From CAVZTX01 sp963778375 (GTDB lineage Bacteria; Chloroflexota; Ktedonobacteria; Ktedonobacterales; Ktedonobacteraceae), in the NCBI GenBank assembly GCA_963778375.1, contig CAVZTX010000018.1, positions 142,104 to 206,103 on the forward strand: a DNA stretch of 64,000 nt. Direction: 5' to 3'. Positions within the stretch are counted from its first letter, which is position 1. Each line of letters starts with the position of its first letter. Made by a program: the position numbers and the translations under genes. Shown here piece after piece: positions 62,831 through 64,000 of the stretch. The notes below the pieces were generated by a model. The model saw nothing but the letters and a program-made list of their open reading frames with translations, had not been told where the DNA came from and did not search any database.

Positions 62831-63379
62831 TTATGAAAGGTTCCAGTTCCCACCTTGCTGGGGAGTTGAGTTTTCTACATCCCATGTGCCAGCAAGCGTC
62901 GCTCCGTTATTGGATACCTTACCTGTAAAAGTCCCTGTCTCAGGAGAACAGTTCCCAGTCTGCTGTGCAGTGAAGGTGATATCGTCTGTATCAGTAACTG
63001 TGCCTTGAACTGTTATAGTGCAGAAGCCGAGGCTCCCGTTTGCAATGAAACTACCATCGTTTTGTTCAACTAGCTGGGTGAGAACAAAATTAAGCGGAGT
63101 GCCATCATTGATGGCGGACCCGTTATAGGAACCGTGTAATTGAGGTATGGTTGGTTGAGTAGGCGCTGATCCTGGTGTTGGTGTAGTGGAAGAACTCGTT
63201 GCACTCTTTACTCCAAAGAAGGCTCCTGTCCCAATAATCGCGACGATTATTGGGACAATGACATATCGTACAATCCATCTTGGCAAGCGTGGTTCATCAT
63301 CGCCAGCCGATTGCTTCGGTGGTGGCATCGAAACACGGTTATCTGGGCCAGATTGTTGGTACTGGTTGTTATACTGCAT
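62831..63379 (-). CDS. membrane-anchored secreted protein
   Basis: A 182-aa protein started at the ATG at 63379 (AGGAGGA upstream). A 35-residue hydrophilic Pro/Gln-rich N-terminus is followed by one membrane helix (YVIVPIIVAIIGTGAFFGV), a Ser/Thr/Pro linker, and an extracellular beta-rich domain (LHGSYNGSAIN, GTFTGKVSNNGATLAGTWDV) with two Cys that may pair. The domain resembles small lipocalin/avidin-like sheets in Chloroflexota surface proteins. Function unknown. Confidence 0.7.
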   Translation of the reverse strand: MQYNNQYQQSGPDNRVSMPPPKQSAGDDEPRLPRWIVRYVIVPIIVAIIGTGAFFGVKSATSSSTTPTPGSAPTQPTIPQLHGSYNGSAINDGTPLNFVLTQLVEQNDGSFIANGSLGFCTITVQGTVTDTDDITFTAQQTGNCSPETGTFTGKVSNNGATLAGTWDVENSTPQQGGNWNLS

Positions 63380-63816
63380 GCGTTTTCCTCCTATGTTTCT
63401 CCGAGGTAAAGAGACACAGAATAGCAAAAGAAATAAATATTTACGAATGTAGTTTAACCTCTTGAGTATATTCACTTCTCAATCAACTGTCAATAGTTTT
63501 TTTATTATCTTTTACTCATATCGCGGAAATAGGCACGGGTGTTGAAGCAGAATACCTGGTTTGCGTTGTCTTTCTGCTCTGTGAGACAGCCAGAACTGCT
63601 CAATTCTGCTCAAACATTCAACATACTACAATTTTTGATCAGCAAAGGTGCGGAAGAACTATATTTGTTTCAACTCAGAGATCCCTCATGGATTATCGCA
63701 AGCTCGCCTGCTGTGTTTGACGGGCTGATATATAGTATGCCTAATGATACAATTCAGTAGACGTGGCCGCTGGCTGTATGCGAGCAGGGGCTGCGATTTA
63801 AGAAGGAGTATGAATT
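63380..63816. other. intergenic region
   Basis: A+T-rich region between divergent genes. The frame 63539-63760 (73 aa) has no ribosome binding site or recognisable content and is not called. No repeat or RNA structure was noticed. Confidence 0.4.
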
Positions 63817-64000
63817 ATGGCATTACGGTTCAGTGCGCGTAACCAGTTGCAGGCAAAGGTGAAGTCGGTCAAGCTTGGTGCTGTGATGGCTGAAGTTATC
63901 GTTGAGCTTTCGGATGGGCAGGAAATTGTTTCGGCTATCACACGTACCTCGGCTGAGAGTTTGAATCTTCAACAGGGGGATGATGTGGTTGTGATTATCA
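63817..64000 (+). CDS. TOBE/Mop-domain molybdopterin-binding protein (3' partial)
   Basis: Starts at the ATG at 63817 with AAGGAG 8 nt upstream and runs off the window. The 61 visible residues form one Mop domain: LRFSARNQLQAKVKSVKLGA, VMAEVIVELSDGQEIVSAIT and SLNLQQGDDVVVII. Such domains bind molybdate or tungstate as small cytosolic storage proteins (molbindins, about 70 aa) or as tails of ModC/ModE. Length suggests a stand-alone molbindin, but the 3' end is not seen. Confidence 0.85.
   Translation, partial: MALRFSARNQLQAKVKSVKLGAVMAEVIVELSDGQEIVSAITRTSAESLNLQQGDDVVVII

Noticed and set aside
63539..63760. A 73-codon gene
   Set aside because: No ribosome binding site, no recognisable content and atypical composition.

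Overview
The window looks like a chromosomal segment of a Chloroflexota bacterium, most likely class Ktedonobacteria. This is inferred from the mid-50s G+C feel, the mix of Gram-positive traits (a T-box, strong AAGGAG ribosome binding sites, a PimA-like glycosyltransferase) and many dispersed repeats and insertion sequences. No rRNA, tRNA or CRISPR array was recognised, and the assignment rests on gene content only.

Layout. 1-2.4 kb: a 5'-truncated PIN toxin-like gene, mutL and a tiny basic protein. 2.6-9 kb: a lipoprotein hydrolase, then a minus-strand carbohydrate cluster (LarA-like racemase, SIS/phosphoglucose-isomerase-like protein, unknown protein, Gfo/Idh/MocA dehydrogenase, TIM-barrel epimerase). 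9-18 kb: an accessory region with a decayed IS4-type transposase, A-rich sequence, a broken FAD oxidoreductase, a broken pentapeptide-repeat protein, a broken RelA/SpoT-domain protein, an unknown protein and an intact insertion sequence. 18-31 kb: HEAT-repeat, membrane, Cys-rich secreted, SDR, phosphoesterase, TrpB2-like, lyxose-isomerase-like and TldD/TldE genes. 31-34.4 kb: a second sugar cluster (DhnA-type aldolase, Gfo/Idh/MocA, PfkB kinase). 34.5-39 kb: acetyltransferase, membrane protein, lipase-like hydrolase and MFS exporter. 39-43 kb: two LpxL/PatA-like acyltransferases, a PHP phosphoesterase and a PimA-like glycosyltransferase, together resembling phosphatidylinositol-mannoside-type glycolipid synthesis. 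43-56.5 kb: a minus-strand histidine operon (hisZ-like, hisG, a kinase, hisH, then hisA, hisF, hisI, hisD), interrupted by two paralogous membrane sensor genes and a dead insertion-sequence copy. 56.7-59.9 kb: argH-argG behind a T-box. 60-63 kb: an arsenic cassette (arsC; small Cys-tailed protein, ECF sigma factor and arsM). The window ends inside a TOBE-domain gene.

Two window-wide patterns matter most. First, about twenty short hairpins share a conserved CTAC 3' foot, which is GTAG 5' of the hairpin on the other strand. This is the signature of REP elements recognised by RAYT (TnpA_REP) transposases. Copies sit at gene ends, supply stop codons, are read in frame inside two proteins, and one inverted pair splits hisA. 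Second, at least nine genes carry single-base frameshifts, several plainly in homopolymer runs (argH GGGG, pentapeptide GGG). This points to assembly indel errors as much as to gene decay, so disrupted genes should be read with that in mind.

Regulation visible in the sequence: a T-box before argH; two matching ECF-type promoters (GCGTCC, 15 nt, CGTCTAT) before the sigma-factor operon and arsM; and a conserved direct-repeat operator (CGTAACG, 5 nt, CGTAACG) upstream of two of the three membrane sensor paralogs, with a third copy apparently cut off from its gene by the dead insertion sequence.
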